A DNA stretch of 17,818 bases. Source: Robiginitomaculum sp. GTDB taxonomy: Bacteria > Pseudomonadota > Alphaproteobacteria > Caulobacterales > Maricaulaceae. Positions within the stretch are counted from its first letter, which is position 1, and each line of letters begins with the position of its first letter. The stretch covers positions 1 to 17,818 of the forward strand of contig JALSHM010000247.1 of the NCBI GenBank assembly GCA_026982235.1. The letters are read 5' to 3'. This document shows positions 1 to 7,038 of the stretch, piece by piece. The position numbers were made by a program, and so were the translations under genes. The notes beneath the pieces were generated by a model. It was not told the DNA's origin, searched no databases, and was given only the letters and a program-made list of their open reading frames with translations.

Positions 1-1
1 C

Positions 2-1000
2 CGCAAGATGTCAAAATCCCTCGGTAACACAATCGCGCCCGAACAAATCATTCGCCAATACGGCGCCGATATTCTGCGCCTATGGGTAGCCAGTTCCGAC
101 TTCACCGACGACCTTAGAATCGGCAACGAAATCATCAAAACCGCCGCCGATGCCTACCGCAAACTGCGCAATACTTTGCGCTATATGATTGGGGCGCTCG
201 ACGGTTATGACCCGGCGGGCGCGGTGGAATATGCAGACATGCCTGCGCTGGAACAATGGGTGCTACACAGATTGAGCGAGTTAGACGGTTTGGTCAAAGA
301 CGCCTACAAAGCCCATGATTTCAAGAAAGTTTATGCGGCGCTGTTCAATTTCTGCACCAATGATCTCTCGGCCTTTTATTTCGACATCCGCAAAGACGCG
401 CTCTACTGCGACCCGCTAGGCAGCACGCGCCGCCGCGCATGCCGTACGGTGATGGATAAATTGTTCAACCGCTTAACCCTATGGCTCGCCCCCATCCTCA
501 GCTTCACTATGGAAGAAGTTTGGCAAGCCCGCTATAATGATGAAAGCGGTTCGGTGCATTTGCACGCATTCCCAGACGCTGTTGATGGGTGGCAGAACGA
601 AGCCCTCGCCAAACACATGGAGGTGCTCCTTGCTTTTCGCGCCCAAGTCTCGGAAACCATTGAACCTTTGCGTAAAGACGGCATGATTAAGTCTAGCCTA
701 GAGGCTCGCGTTGTGGCTCCGGCGCAAAGCGGATTAACCGCCGCTCTCACCGCGCTCGACATCACGCGCAAAGATGTTTATCCCGACCCATCGGCTCCGG
801 TGGATACATTGGCGGATTATCTGATTGTCAGTGAATGCGACCTTTCGGCAAAAGCAGACGGCATAAAAATCCAAGACTTAAAAGCACAGGGCTACACAAA
901 ATGCGAACGCTCATGGAAATATTTCAAGGCGGCAGACGGCGCGACCATTACCCCACGCGATGTTGTGGCGACAGAGCAATGGGATGCGAAGAATGGGTGA
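2..1000 (+). CDS. ileS: Isoleucyl-tRNA synthetase, C-terminal part (5' truncated by window edge)
   Basis: This is the last 332 residues of a class I isoleucyl-tRNA synthetase, which charges tRNA-Ile in the cytoplasm. The reading frame is open to the left edge and begins RKMSKSLGN, the KMSKS ATP-binding loop, so the Rossmann/editing part lies outside the window. The helical anticodon-binding domain follows, with the family-like stretch around DKLFNRLTLWLAPILSFTME. The C-terminus keeps the position of the zinc-finger module seen in E. coli IleS, but only one cysteine remains (KCERSWKYF, then ITPRD where a second CxxC would be), so zinc binding is probably lost. I believe similar loss occurs in other alphaproteobacterial enzymes, but could not check this. 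The stop lies 172 bases before lspA, with a palindromic repeat between them. The ileS–lspA order is common in bacteria. Confidence 0.97.
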   Translation, partial: RKMSKSLGNTIAPEQIIRQYGADILRLWVASSDFTDDLRIGNEIIKTAADAYRKLRNTLRYMIGALDGYDPAGAVEYADMPALEQWVLHRLSELDGLVKDAYKAHDFKKVYAALFNFCTNDLSAFYFDIRKDALYCDPLGSTRRRACRTVMDKLFNRLTLWLAPILSFTMEEVWQARYNDESGSVHLHAFPDAVDGWQNEALAKHMEVLLAFRAQVSETIEPLRKDGMIKSSLEARVVAPAQSGLTAALTALDITRKDVYPDPSAPVDTLADYLIVSECDLSAKADGIKIQDLKAQGYTKCERSWKYFKAADGATITPRDVVATEQWDAKNG

Positions 1001-1019
1001 AACAATTAACTTTCCAACT

Positions 1020-1149
1020 CCTCACCTTGTTCCTCTCCCTACGGGAGAGGGGACATTGGCTTGTCTGTCTGTGTTCCATGGAATATCCTGTGAAGTTGCG
1101 CTAAACTTAGTATCTCCTTTGGAGAGAGGCGCGCGACAGCGTGGTGAGG
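1020..1149. repeat. Composite intergenic palindromic repeat between ileS and lspA
   Basis: This non-coding spacer is built of nested dyads. The outer arms are CCTCACC (1020-1026) and GGTGAGG (1143-1149). Inside lies a perfect 8-bp hairpin, CCTCTCCC/GGGAGAGG with a 3-base loop (1032-1050). A central perfect palindrome TTCCATGGAA sits at 1074-1083, and a second small hairpin TCTCC-TTT-GGAGA at 1113-1125. The 'cctctccc…gggagagg…ggtgagg' wording resembles the widespread extragenic palindromic (REP-like) elements of many proteobacteria. There is no U-tract after the hairpins, so a classical terminator is unlikely. It could fold in the ileS–lspA transcript and act in mRNA stability or partial termination. 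Confidence 0.6.
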
Positions 1150-1172
1150 GGCTGTGATATGGAGGGAATACT

Positions 1173-1721
1173 ATGAAACTCCGTAAAAAACTCTGGCTTT
1201 ACGGCGGCCTTATCCCGGCGGGTATCGTCGCATTTGACCAGCTCACCAAAGCATGGGCTTTGGGGAAGTTTTCTGTGCCACATAATATTTGTGCGCTCAA
1301 CCCTTATCCAGGCAACCATATCGAGATTTCGTCCGTGTTCGATTTATCACTGGTTTGCAATCAAGGGGTTAGCTTCGGCCTGTTCCGCGAACATGCAGAT
1401 ATTGGTCGTTATGCACTGACTATATTTGCCATCATTATGGCAATTGTGTTGCTGTTCTGGCTCAATAAGGAAAAAAGCAAGCTCATTTCCGTGTCTCTCG
1501 GATTTATCATCGGCGGGGCTATTGGCAATGCTATTGACCGGGCGCTCTACGGGGCGGTGACGGATTTTCTTAATTTCTCCGATATTGGCTTTAAATGGGT
1601 GTTTAATGTTGCGGATATGTCGATCAATATTGGTGTTGCGGGCTTGCTACTGTCCATGTTTTTCCAGTGGCGGGCGGAGAAAGCGGCTTCTGCTACGACT
1701 GATAAAAATACAGAAAGTTAA
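1173..1721 (+). CDS. lspA: Lipoprotein signal peptidase (signal peptidase II)
   Basis: This 182-residue inner-membrane aspartyl protease cleaves the signal peptide of diacylglyceryl-modified prolipoproteins, just before the lipidated cysteine. Family motifs are visible: N63-QGVSFGLF (the NxGxxFG block), GNAIDR-ALYGAVTDFLNF with candidate catalytic Asp131, and FNVADMSINIG with candidate catalytic Asp148. Four hydrophobic helices can be seen at about residues 8-25, 80-97, 105-122 and 148-165. The ATG at 1173 has a strong Shine-Dalgarno (GGAGGG, 1161-1166). The length is slightly above the usual 160-170, through an extended loop near residues 35-52 and a polar C-terminal tail. The next gene encodes a lipoprotein that is a likely substrate. 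Confidence 0.96.
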   Translation: MKLRKKLWLYGGLIPAGIVAFDQLTKAWALGKFSVPHNICALNPYPGNHIEISSVFDLSLVCNQGVSFGLFREHADIGRYALTIFAIIMAIVLLFWLNKEKSKLISVSLGFIIGGAIGNAIDRALYGAVTDFLNFSDIGFKWVFNVADMSINIGVAGLLLSMFFQWRAEKAASATTDKNTES

Positions 1722-1784
1722 CTTGGCAGGGTGGTTTTAATTCGCTAGAAGCCCCTAAACTGTTATGACCTTTAGGAGTCGATA

Positions 1785-2321
1785 ATGACATCACGTAATT
1801 TTCTTTTTGCCGCACTTGCTGGCGCCGCGCTTCTTAGCACAGGATGTGCCTCTGCGGGCAAGGCGCTCGGCATGTCAAAGACAACACCCAACGAATTTAA
1901 CATATTAACCAAGCCGCCCTTGGTGGTGCCCCCAGAATATAACCTACGCCCGCCCCGCGAAGGCGAGTTGAATGTGGAAGAAAAATACGCCACCGTTGCA
2001 GCACGTAAAGCGCTTCTGGGTGAGATTGACCCTGCCAAACCCTCCGCTGGTGAATCGGTACTGATTGCCAAGGCAGGTGGCGGCAGAGCCGATCCGGCTG
2101 TGCGAGTTATTATAGATGGGCAAAACTCGATCGAGCGCAAAAACCGTGGGTTTGCGGATCGTGTCCTGTTTTGGAAAAATGGAAAAGCCATTGGGCCCGA
2201 TGGCCAACCACTGGATCCGGATCAAGAGGCGCGTCGTCAAAAGGCCATACAAGCAGCAACTGGGGGTAATCCCGTACAAATTAAACGCCGTCCTGGTGGG
2301 GCTAAATTGCCTGGTTTGTAA
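1785..2321 (+). CDS. bamF: DUF3035 outer-membrane lipoprotein, BamF-like
   Basis: This 178-residue predicted lipoprotein has a signal peptide ending in the lipobox LSTGC with lipidation at Cys21. The conserved proline-rich segment NEFNILTKPPLVVPPEYNLRPP (about residues 36-57) is the hallmark of the DUF3035 family. In Caulobacter a lipoprotein called BamF is an alphaproteobacterial accessory subunit of the beta-barrel assembly complex, and this family carries that name in many annotations. Placement directly after lspA is a recurrent alphaproteobacterial arrangement. The start is supported by AGGAG at 1774-1778. The C-terminal half is basic and probably disordered (DPDQEARRQK… KRRPGGAK). A strong terminator follows 30 bases after the stop, closing the lspA–bamF unit. 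The family call is firm; the BamF role is inferred from homology. Confidence 0.8.
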   Translation: MTSRNFLFAALAGAALLSTGCASAGKALGMSKTTPNEFNILTKPPLVVPPEYNLRPPREGELNVEEKYATVAARKALLGEIDPAKPSAGESVLIAKAGGGRADPAVRVIIDGQNSIERKNRGFADRVLFWKNGKAIGPDGQPLDPDQEARRQKAIQAATGGNPVQIKRRPGGAKLPGL

Positions 2322-2351
2322 AGCCTATCAATAAAGATAATGGATTGTAAA

Positions 2352-2377
2352 AAGCTCGCCGATGGCGGGCTTTTTTT
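2352..2377 (+). terminator. Rho-independent terminator after the BamF-like gene
   Basis: The sequence AAGCTCGCC-GAT-GGCGGGCTT forms a 9-bp stem (one G·U pair) with a 3-base loop, followed directly by seven T residues. It lies 30 bases past the stop codon, as expected for the end of the lspA–bamF transcript. Confidence 0.9.
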
Positions 2378-2493
2378 GTGACATTGTGCCGAAAATTTTG
2401 GCCAATTTTCTGCAAAAACACACTGACATCTAGGAACAATATTTTCCGCTATCAAGACATAAAATTCTAAAAAAAACTTAATTTTTTTAATGC

Positions 2494-2510
2494 CTTGAAA
2501 GCTGTTCAAG
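2494..2510. promoter_or_regulatory. Dyad upstream of the YfdX-family gene (possible operator)
   Basis: The perfect inverted repeat CTTGAA-agctg-TTCAAG lies 67 bases before the start codon, in a 200-base AT-rich intergenic region (2378-2577). Just upstream are an A-tract and a T-tract (about 2469-2488) that could act as an UP element. Part of the dyad (TTGAAA, 2495-2500) could serve as a -35, with a weak AAATCT-like -10 seventeen bases further on. No regulator is recognisable from the motif. The promoter assignment is speculative; only the dyad itself is certain. Confidence 0.3.
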
Positions 2511-2577
2511 AGGTCTCAAATCTTGGCGGACAACACGAGTTGCCACAAGCAATAACTTAATCTGGAAGGACACTAAA

Positions 2578-3567
2578 ATGAAAAAATATTTAATCAACAC
2601 GGCACTTTTGGGCGCACTCGCTTTTACAACATTAGCGCCAAACCTATCATATGCGCAGTCGGCAGAAAATGCCACAGCTACGACACAAAGTAAGTTGGAC
2701 AATCAGACTATAGATGACCTAAAGTCAGAAGCAAAAGAAATGACCGCGCGCGAACGTATGTTGGCGGATAAAATCACAGAGGCTTTCGACAGTATAAACC
2801 AAGCCCAAGAAGCTATTCTTGCAAAGGATAAGGTCAAAGCAGATGAAAATTTGGTGAAAGCGCTCGGCCAACTGGAGGCTGTTGTTAGCTTAAACCCAGA
2901 CCTGTTATTCATACCCCTTAACAAGGAGTATATTACCACTGACACTTATCACAATGTTGATGATTTACTCGCCGCGCGCAGAGTAGCCCTTGGTTTTTTG
3001 CGTCGAGGTCATGTCCAAGATGCCCGGCTTATCTTGGCTGATATGGTCAGTGAACTTAATATTCGCACGACAAACTTGCCTTTAGTTGGTTATGTTGACG
3101 CTATTCGAGTGGTTTTGCCATTGGTTAATGATGATAATTTCGATGGTGCCAAAGAAGTTTTGGATACTGCTTTGCTCACGCGGGTCGTTTCCGACAAAAT
3201 TGTTCCCCTGCCAATAATCCGCATGGTCACAGCCTTGGAAGCTGCGCAGGCAATTGAACTTGACGATGAGAAAAGCGCGGATGCAAAAAAGCAAGAAGTT
3301 TTGGAGCATTTAGATTACGCAGAAGAGCAGATGAAATTGGCAGTCGCATATGGGTATGCCGATAAAGACACCTATAAGCAAAGTCGGAAAACTATAAAAT
3401 CTTTGCGCAAAAATATCATAAATGCCATAGATAATGCGGATACATATACGAAAGCTTTGAGCGATGTAAAAACGGCCAATGATAAATTGGAAAGTGCCCA
3501 AAAGCGCGCGGATGATCGCCAAGCAGCGAAAGATAAAAAGGCAGCGGAAGAAAAATCTGATAAATAA
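2578..3567 (+). CDS. Exported YfdX-family protein
   Basis: This 329-residue protein has a clear Sec signal peptide (KK, hydrophobic core, cleavage after SYA at 26/27), so it is periplasmic. The middle part (about residues 60-285) is helical and matches the YfdX family style: a lysine/alanine-rich helix, then LEAVVSLNPDLLFIPLNKEY, then a helical pair around FLRRGHVQDARLILADM. The C-terminal 45 residues are highly charged and probably coiled coil (AQKRADDRQAAKDKKAAEEK). E. coli YfdX is a periplasmic protein of about 210 residues, linked in the literature to acid or stress response and of unclear mechanism. This one is longer through its C-terminal extension. The start is supported by GGAAGGA at 2563-2569. 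It is monocistronic, flanked by terminators on both sides. It is visibly more AT-rich than mutL, which could reflect separate acquisition. Confidence 0.7.
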   Translation: MKKYLINTALLGALAFTTLAPNLSYAQSAENATATTQSKLDNQTIDDLKSEAKEMTARERMLADKITEAFDSINQAQEAILAKDKVKADENLVKALGQLEAVVSLNPDLLFIPLNKEYITTDTYHNVDDLLAARRVALGFLRRGHVQDARLILADMVSELNIRTTNLPLVGYVDAIRVVLPLVNDDNFDGAKEVLDTALLTRVVSDKIVPLPIIRMVTALEAAQAIELDDEKSADAKKQEVLEHLDYAEEQMKLAVAYGYADKDTYKQSRKTIKSLRKNIINAIDNADTYTKALSDVKTANDKLESAQKRADDRQAAKDKKAAEEKSDK

Positions 3568-3610
3568 CTTTGCCGTTAAGATATGTTTCATATCGACCCT
3601 TTTCTGTCGA

Positions 3611-3640
3611 CCCTAGCGCTAAATGGCGCTAGGGTTTTTT
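3611..3640 (+). terminator. Strong terminator abutting the mutL start codon
   Basis: A perfect 9-bp stem CCCTAGCGC/GCGCTAGGG (3611-3619 with 3626-3634) carries a 6-base loop and six T residues (3635-3640). It terminates the YfdX-family gene. The mutL ATG begins at 3642, one base after the T-run. The only Shine-Dalgarno-like bases for mutL (AGGG, 3631-3634) are part of the 3' arm, so the folded hairpin would also hide the ribosome-binding site. Confidence 0.9.
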
Positions 3641-3641
3641 C

Positions 3642-5477
3642 ATGACATCAGTAAGCCCGACGATTCGCAGATTGCCACAGCACACCATCAACCGCATAGC
3701 GGCGGGTGAGGTTGTGGAGCGTCCTGCCAGTGTCATCAAAGAACTGGTGGAGAATGCGCTGGATGCGGGGGCAAGCCAAATTGATATTCGTTATGAGGCG
3801 GGCGGGCGGCGAAGCCTGAGCGTTACTGACGACGGCAAAGGTATGACCAAGGCGGAAGTTGTGCTGGCTATTGAGCGCCATGCTACGTCTAAATTATCGC
3901 CGGACGCAGACGGGAAATGGGATCTTCTTAATATAGCCAGCATGGGGTTTCGCGGTGAAGCCCTCCCGTCCATAGGCTCGGTGTCGCGCTTGACCATTAC
4001 GACGCAGACTATGAACGCTGAATCTGCCTGGGAAATATCCGTAAACGGCGGCACATTATCAGGCCCCAGACCCGCACCGCGCTTTGGCTTGTCGGGTACA
4101 CGGGTAGATGTGCGGGATTTGTTTTATGCCACGCCTGCGCGGTTAAAATTCCTCAAAACCGAGCGCTCAGAAAGCATGGCCATATCCGATATGGTCAAGC
4201 GCCTTGCCATGGCGCGAGCCGATGTTGGGTTTAGCTTGCACAATGGGGTGCGGGCGGCATTGTCTTTGCCCAAAGAGACTAACAATGATGAGGGGCGCCT
4301 TAAACGCCTGGCCGATATTCTTGGTCATGATTTTCGCGATAACGCCCTCGCGATAAATGCCGAGCGTGAGGGGGTCAAATTAACTGGCTTTGCAGGCCTG
4401 CCAACATTTTCGCGCGGCTCGTCGACCCATCAATATTTATTTATCAATGACCGCCCGGTGCGCGATAAGCTTCTATATGGTGCGGTGCGCGGGGCTTATC
4501 AGGATTTTCTGGCGCGTGGACGGCATCCGGTGGTGGCGCTTTATGTGGATATTCCAACCGAGTTTGTGGACGTCAATGTGCATCCGGCCAAGACGGAGGT
4601 TCGCTTCCGTGACCCGGCCATGGTGCGCGGGCTTATTGTCGGAGCGCTACGCCATGCTTTGGCCGGGGCAGGGCACAGGGCATCGACCACCACCAGCGCC
4701 TATGCCCTTGGCCGCGCGCAAGTCGGCGGCGCAATAGGCGCACACCGTTCAAATTTTGGAAATTACCAAGCCCCGCAAGTCCCAGATGTGCAAACCCAAC
4801 CGCTGATTGATGGTTTCTCTGCACAGGTGGAAGAAGCTCCGGAATATTTTGTGCCCACACATGATAATACGGCACCCATCGTCCAAGATTTCACGGACAG
4901 GCCACTTGGTGCCGCGCGGGCGCAAGTCCACGAAACCTATATTGTCGCCCAAACTGTGGACGGCATGGTCATCGTCGATCAACACGCCGCCCATGAACGC
5001 CTGGTCTATGAGCGCATGAAAGCCGCCATGGCCGACAAAGGAGTCGAGCGGCAAGCCTTGCTCATCCCCGATATTGTTGATTTGGGGGAGGGCGATGCCG
5101 TGCGGGTTTTATCCCGCGCCGACGAACTTGCCAAAATGGGCTTAATCATAGAGCCGTTCGGTGTCGGGGCGGTTTGTGTGCGCGAAACCCCTGCGCTGCT
5201 TGGTGAAATGGATGTGCAAGGATTATTGCGGGACTTAGCAGACGATTTGCGCGATACGGACGAAACGCTTTCCTTAAACGAGCGCTTTGAACATGTTTGC
5301 GGCACAATGGCTTGCCATGGTTCTGTGCGCGCTGGTCGCCGCCTCAACGCCCAAGAAATGAACGCCCTCCTACGCCAAATGGAAGACACCCCCCACTCAG
5401 GTCAATGCAATCATGGCCGCCCTACTTATGTGGAACTGAAGCTTGCGGATATAGAGCGGTTATTTGGGCGGCGGTGA
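3642..5477 (+). CDS. mutL: DNA mismatch repair protein MutL (endonuclease type)
   Basis: This 611-residue homodimeric GHKL ATPase couples MutS mismatch recognition to strand incision. N-terminal ATPase motifs are complete: INRIAAGEVVERPAS, Glu34 and Asn38 in KELVENALDAG, DDGKGM (63-68), RHATSKL, GFRGEAL (102-108), and GTRVDVRDLFYATPARLKFL. A variable linker (about residues 335-425) precedes the dimerisation domain. DQHAAHERLVYE (446-457) fits the nuclease metal-binding pattern DQHA(X)2E(X)4E, followed near the end by ACHGSVRAG and CNHGRPT. This is the class of MutL that nicks DNA itself, as expected for a lineage without MutH. ATG 3642 is chosen because it places the family N-terminus correctly and no other start fits. 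The gene converges on mtnA, with 10 bases between stops and no visible terminator there. Confidence 0.97.
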   Translation: MTSVSPTIRRLPQHTINRIAAGEVVERPASVIKELVENALDAGASQIDIRYEAGGRRSLSVTDDGKGMTKAEVVLAIERHATSKLSPDADGKWDLLNIASMGFRGEALPSIGSVSRLTITTQTMNAESAWEISVNGGTLSGPRPAPRFGLSGTRVDVRDLFYATPARLKFLKTERSESMAISDMVKRLAMARADVGFSLHNGVRAALSLPKETNNDEGRLKRLADILGHDFRDNALAINAEREGVKLTGFAGLPTFSRGSSTHQYLFINDRPVRDKLLYGAVRGAYQDFLARGRHPVVALYVDIPTEFVDVNVHPAKTEVRFRDPAMVRGLIVGALRHALAGAGHRASTTTSAYALGRAQVGGAIGAHRSNFGNYQAPQVPDVQTQPLIDGFSAQVEEAPEYFVPTHDNTAPIVQDFTDRPLGAARAQVHETYIVAQTVDGMVIVDQHAAHERLVYERMKAAMADKGVERQALLIPDIVDLGEGDAVRVLSRADELAKMGLIIEPFGVGAVCVRETPALLGEMDVQGLLRDLADDLRDTDETLSLNERFEHVCGTMACHGSVRAGRRLNAQEMNALLRQMEDTPHSGQCNHGRPTYVELKLADIERLFGRR

Positions 5478-5487
5478 TTCATGTTGG

Positions 5488-6603
5488 CTAGCGTTTCTCA
5501 GGGAATAGTTGCAATAACCCTGCACGGCTTGCATTGGCTATGCCGCGTTCGGTGATGAGGCCGGTAATGTATTTGCGCGGGGTGACGTCAAAGGCATCGT
5601 TGCGGGTCTTGGTAGGGTCGGGCATGGTAGTGACGCGCCTTATGATACCATCTTCGTCGCGACCCGTAATCCAGCCGACTTCTCGTTCACCGCTGCGCAC
5701 TTCGATAGGAATTTCCTTGAGGCCGTCTTGCATGTCCCAATCTATAGAATTACTCGGGGCGCAGACATAGAACGGTACATTATTGTCAAAAGCGGCGAGG
5801 GCTTTGAGGTATGTGCCAATCTTGTTGCATACATCCCCCGTTGCCGTGGTGCGGTCTGTACCGACAAAACAAATATCGACGAGGCCGTGCTGCATGAGGT
5901 GGCCGCCCGAATTATCAGTGATGACGGTGTAGGGCACGCCGTGTTGCTCTAACTCCCAAGCGGTTAGGCGTGCGCCTTGGGATCGGGGACGGGTCTCGTC
6001 CACCCAGACATGCACATTCATGCCAGCATTAAACGCTTTATAAATCGGCGAGATAGCTGTGCCCCAATCAACGGTTGCTACCCAGCCCGCATTGCAATGG
6101 GTGAGGATATTTATGACTTTATCGTTTTCTGAGCCGTCTTTATGCTTTTTTGTTTTATTTTGGGCGATTTCGTCGAGCAAAACCTTGCCATAATCGCCAA
6201 TATTGGAACACATCTGCGCATCATCATCACAGTTTTGTCGCGCCATATCAAATAATATGTCCGCGCGTTTATTTTCGCTTATTTCTCTGGCCGCTTCAAC
6301 ACATTCGCGGGTTGCCCATTCCAGATTGACCGCCGTTGGCCGCGATGCATTCAGGACTTGTTGCGCGTTTTTCAAACTGGCATCGGACGGGTCATTGCGC
6401 ACGGCTACGGCCATACCGTACATAGCCGTCGCCCCGATACACGGGGCGCCGCGTACTTTCATATCGGCAATAGCATTGCGGGCGTCCTCTAGAGTTTCAA
6501 TAGAGATAATCTTTAATTCGTGGGGGAGAAACCTTTGGTCGATGATTTCAACTTTACCGTCCTTGTCCCAAATCGTGCGCATATCCTGTCCGTTAACTCT
6601 CAT
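5488..6603 (-). CDS. mtnA: S-methyl-5-thioribose-1-phosphate isomerase
   Basis: This 371-residue cytoplasmic enzyme of the methionine salvage pathway converts 5-methylthioribose-1-phosphate to 5-methylthioribulose-1-phosphate. It belongs to the eIF2B-like isomerase family. Diagnostic blocks are KVRGAPCIGATAMYG (49-63), THCNAGWVATVDWGTA with catalytic Cys170, the block VDETRPRSQGARLTAWEL, and VGTDRTTATGDVCNKIGTY with catalytic Asp250. Length is normal for the family. The start overlaps the 3' end of the upstream cupin gene by 11 bases, and a GGAGGA Shine-Dalgarno (6612-6617 on the plus strand) lies inside that gene, so the pair is probably translationally coupled. No other salvage gene (mtnK, mtnB, mtnD, mtnP) is visible in the window. 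Confidence 0.96.
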   Translation of the reverse strand: MRVNGQDMRTIWDKDGKVEIIDQRFLPHELKIISIETLEDARNAIADMKVRGAPCIGATAMYGMAVAVRNDPSDASLKNAQQVLNASRPTAVNLEWATRECVEAAREISENKRADILFDMARQNCDDDAQMCSNIGDYGKVLLDEIAQNKTKKHKDGSENDKVINILTHCNAGWVATVDWGTAISPIYKAFNAGMNVHVWVDETRPRSQGARLTAWELEQHGVPYTVITDNSGGHLMQHGLVDICFVGTDRTTATGDVCNKIGTYLKALAAFDNNVPFYVCAPSNSIDWDMQDGLKEIPIEVRSGEREVGWITGRDEDGIIRRVTTMPDPTKTRNDAFDVTPRKYITGLITERGIANASRAGLLQLFPEKR

Positions 6604-6979
6604 GGGTTTGTTCCTCCAAATTTGTATATGTGTCTGGTGTAAATCGCGGGCGGCAAATGGATTTGAAGATTAAATCCCCTTCGCCCGTATTGGTAATGCG
6701 CTGGCTTTGCCCTGGCTCGATTCGAACACAATCCCCGACGCACATGAGGGTACTTATGCCGTTTATCTCCAGCAAGCCGCCGCCGCTCTCAATGATATAC
6801 CATTCAAGAACAGATAGGCTGTGTAATTGCGTGGTCACGCCCGCAGGCACGCGGCAAATAGCGACGGACAATTCTGGCTCGTGCGGGCTGTTCATAATTT
6901 CACGCACATAAATCCGCTCCCCCATCCAATACTCATCAGGGTTAGGCGAGCGGAAAATGTTTGGTTTGGTTTTTGTCAT
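6593..6979 (-). CDS. Small single-domain cupin protein, metal site degenerate
   Basis: This 128-residue protein has a cupin_2-like fold. Motif 1 is recognisable in G47-VTTQLHSLSVLEW…ESGGG, with His53 and Glu59, but the second histidine of the HxH pair is Leu55. Motif 2 reads GDCVRIEPGQSQRITNTG, with Gln93 where the third ligand histidine normally lies. The tail CRPRFTPDTY is like that of phosphomannose-isomerase-type small cupins. With two of the four usual metal ligands missing, it may bind a ligand without a metal or have a non-enzymatic role. It is not acireductone dioxygenase MtnD, despite its coupling to mtnA. A GTG at 6982 is an alternative start directly before the chosen ATG; neither has a clear Shine-Dalgarno. 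The substrate is unknown. Confidence 0.8.
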   Translation of the reverse strand: MTKTKPNIFRSPNPDEYWMGERIYVREIMNSPHEPELSVAICRVPAGVTTQLHSLSVLEWYIIESGGGLLEINGISTLMCVGDCVRIEPGQSQRITNTGEGDLIFKSICRPRFTPDTYTNLEEQTHES

Positions 6980-7038
6980 CACATTTGCAATAAAGCCCAG
7001 AGTGCTGTATTTGTCATGTAAATAATGAGGGAGTGACT

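Noticed and set aside
835..1157. Overlapping plus-strand ORFs across the ileS 3' end and the repeat
   Set aside because: They are out of frame with ileS and read through the palindromic repeat; the products look like repeat translation.
4390..4737. 115-codon plus-strand ORF inside mutL
   Set aside because: Alternate-frame shadow of a strongly conserved MutL region; no ribosome site or family signal.
5006..5389. 127-codon minus-strand ORF inside mutL
   Set aside because: Serine/arginine-rich antisense shadow of MutL codons; no signal of its own.
3642..5477. MutL as the MutH-dependent type without nuclease activity
   Set aside because: DQHAAHERLVYE fits the endonuclease metal-binding motif that MutH-dependent MutL proteins lack.
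6593..6979. Cupin as acireductone dioxygenase (MtnD) of methionine salvage
   Set aside because: The protein is too short, and the HxH and third histidine ligands essential in MtnD are missing.
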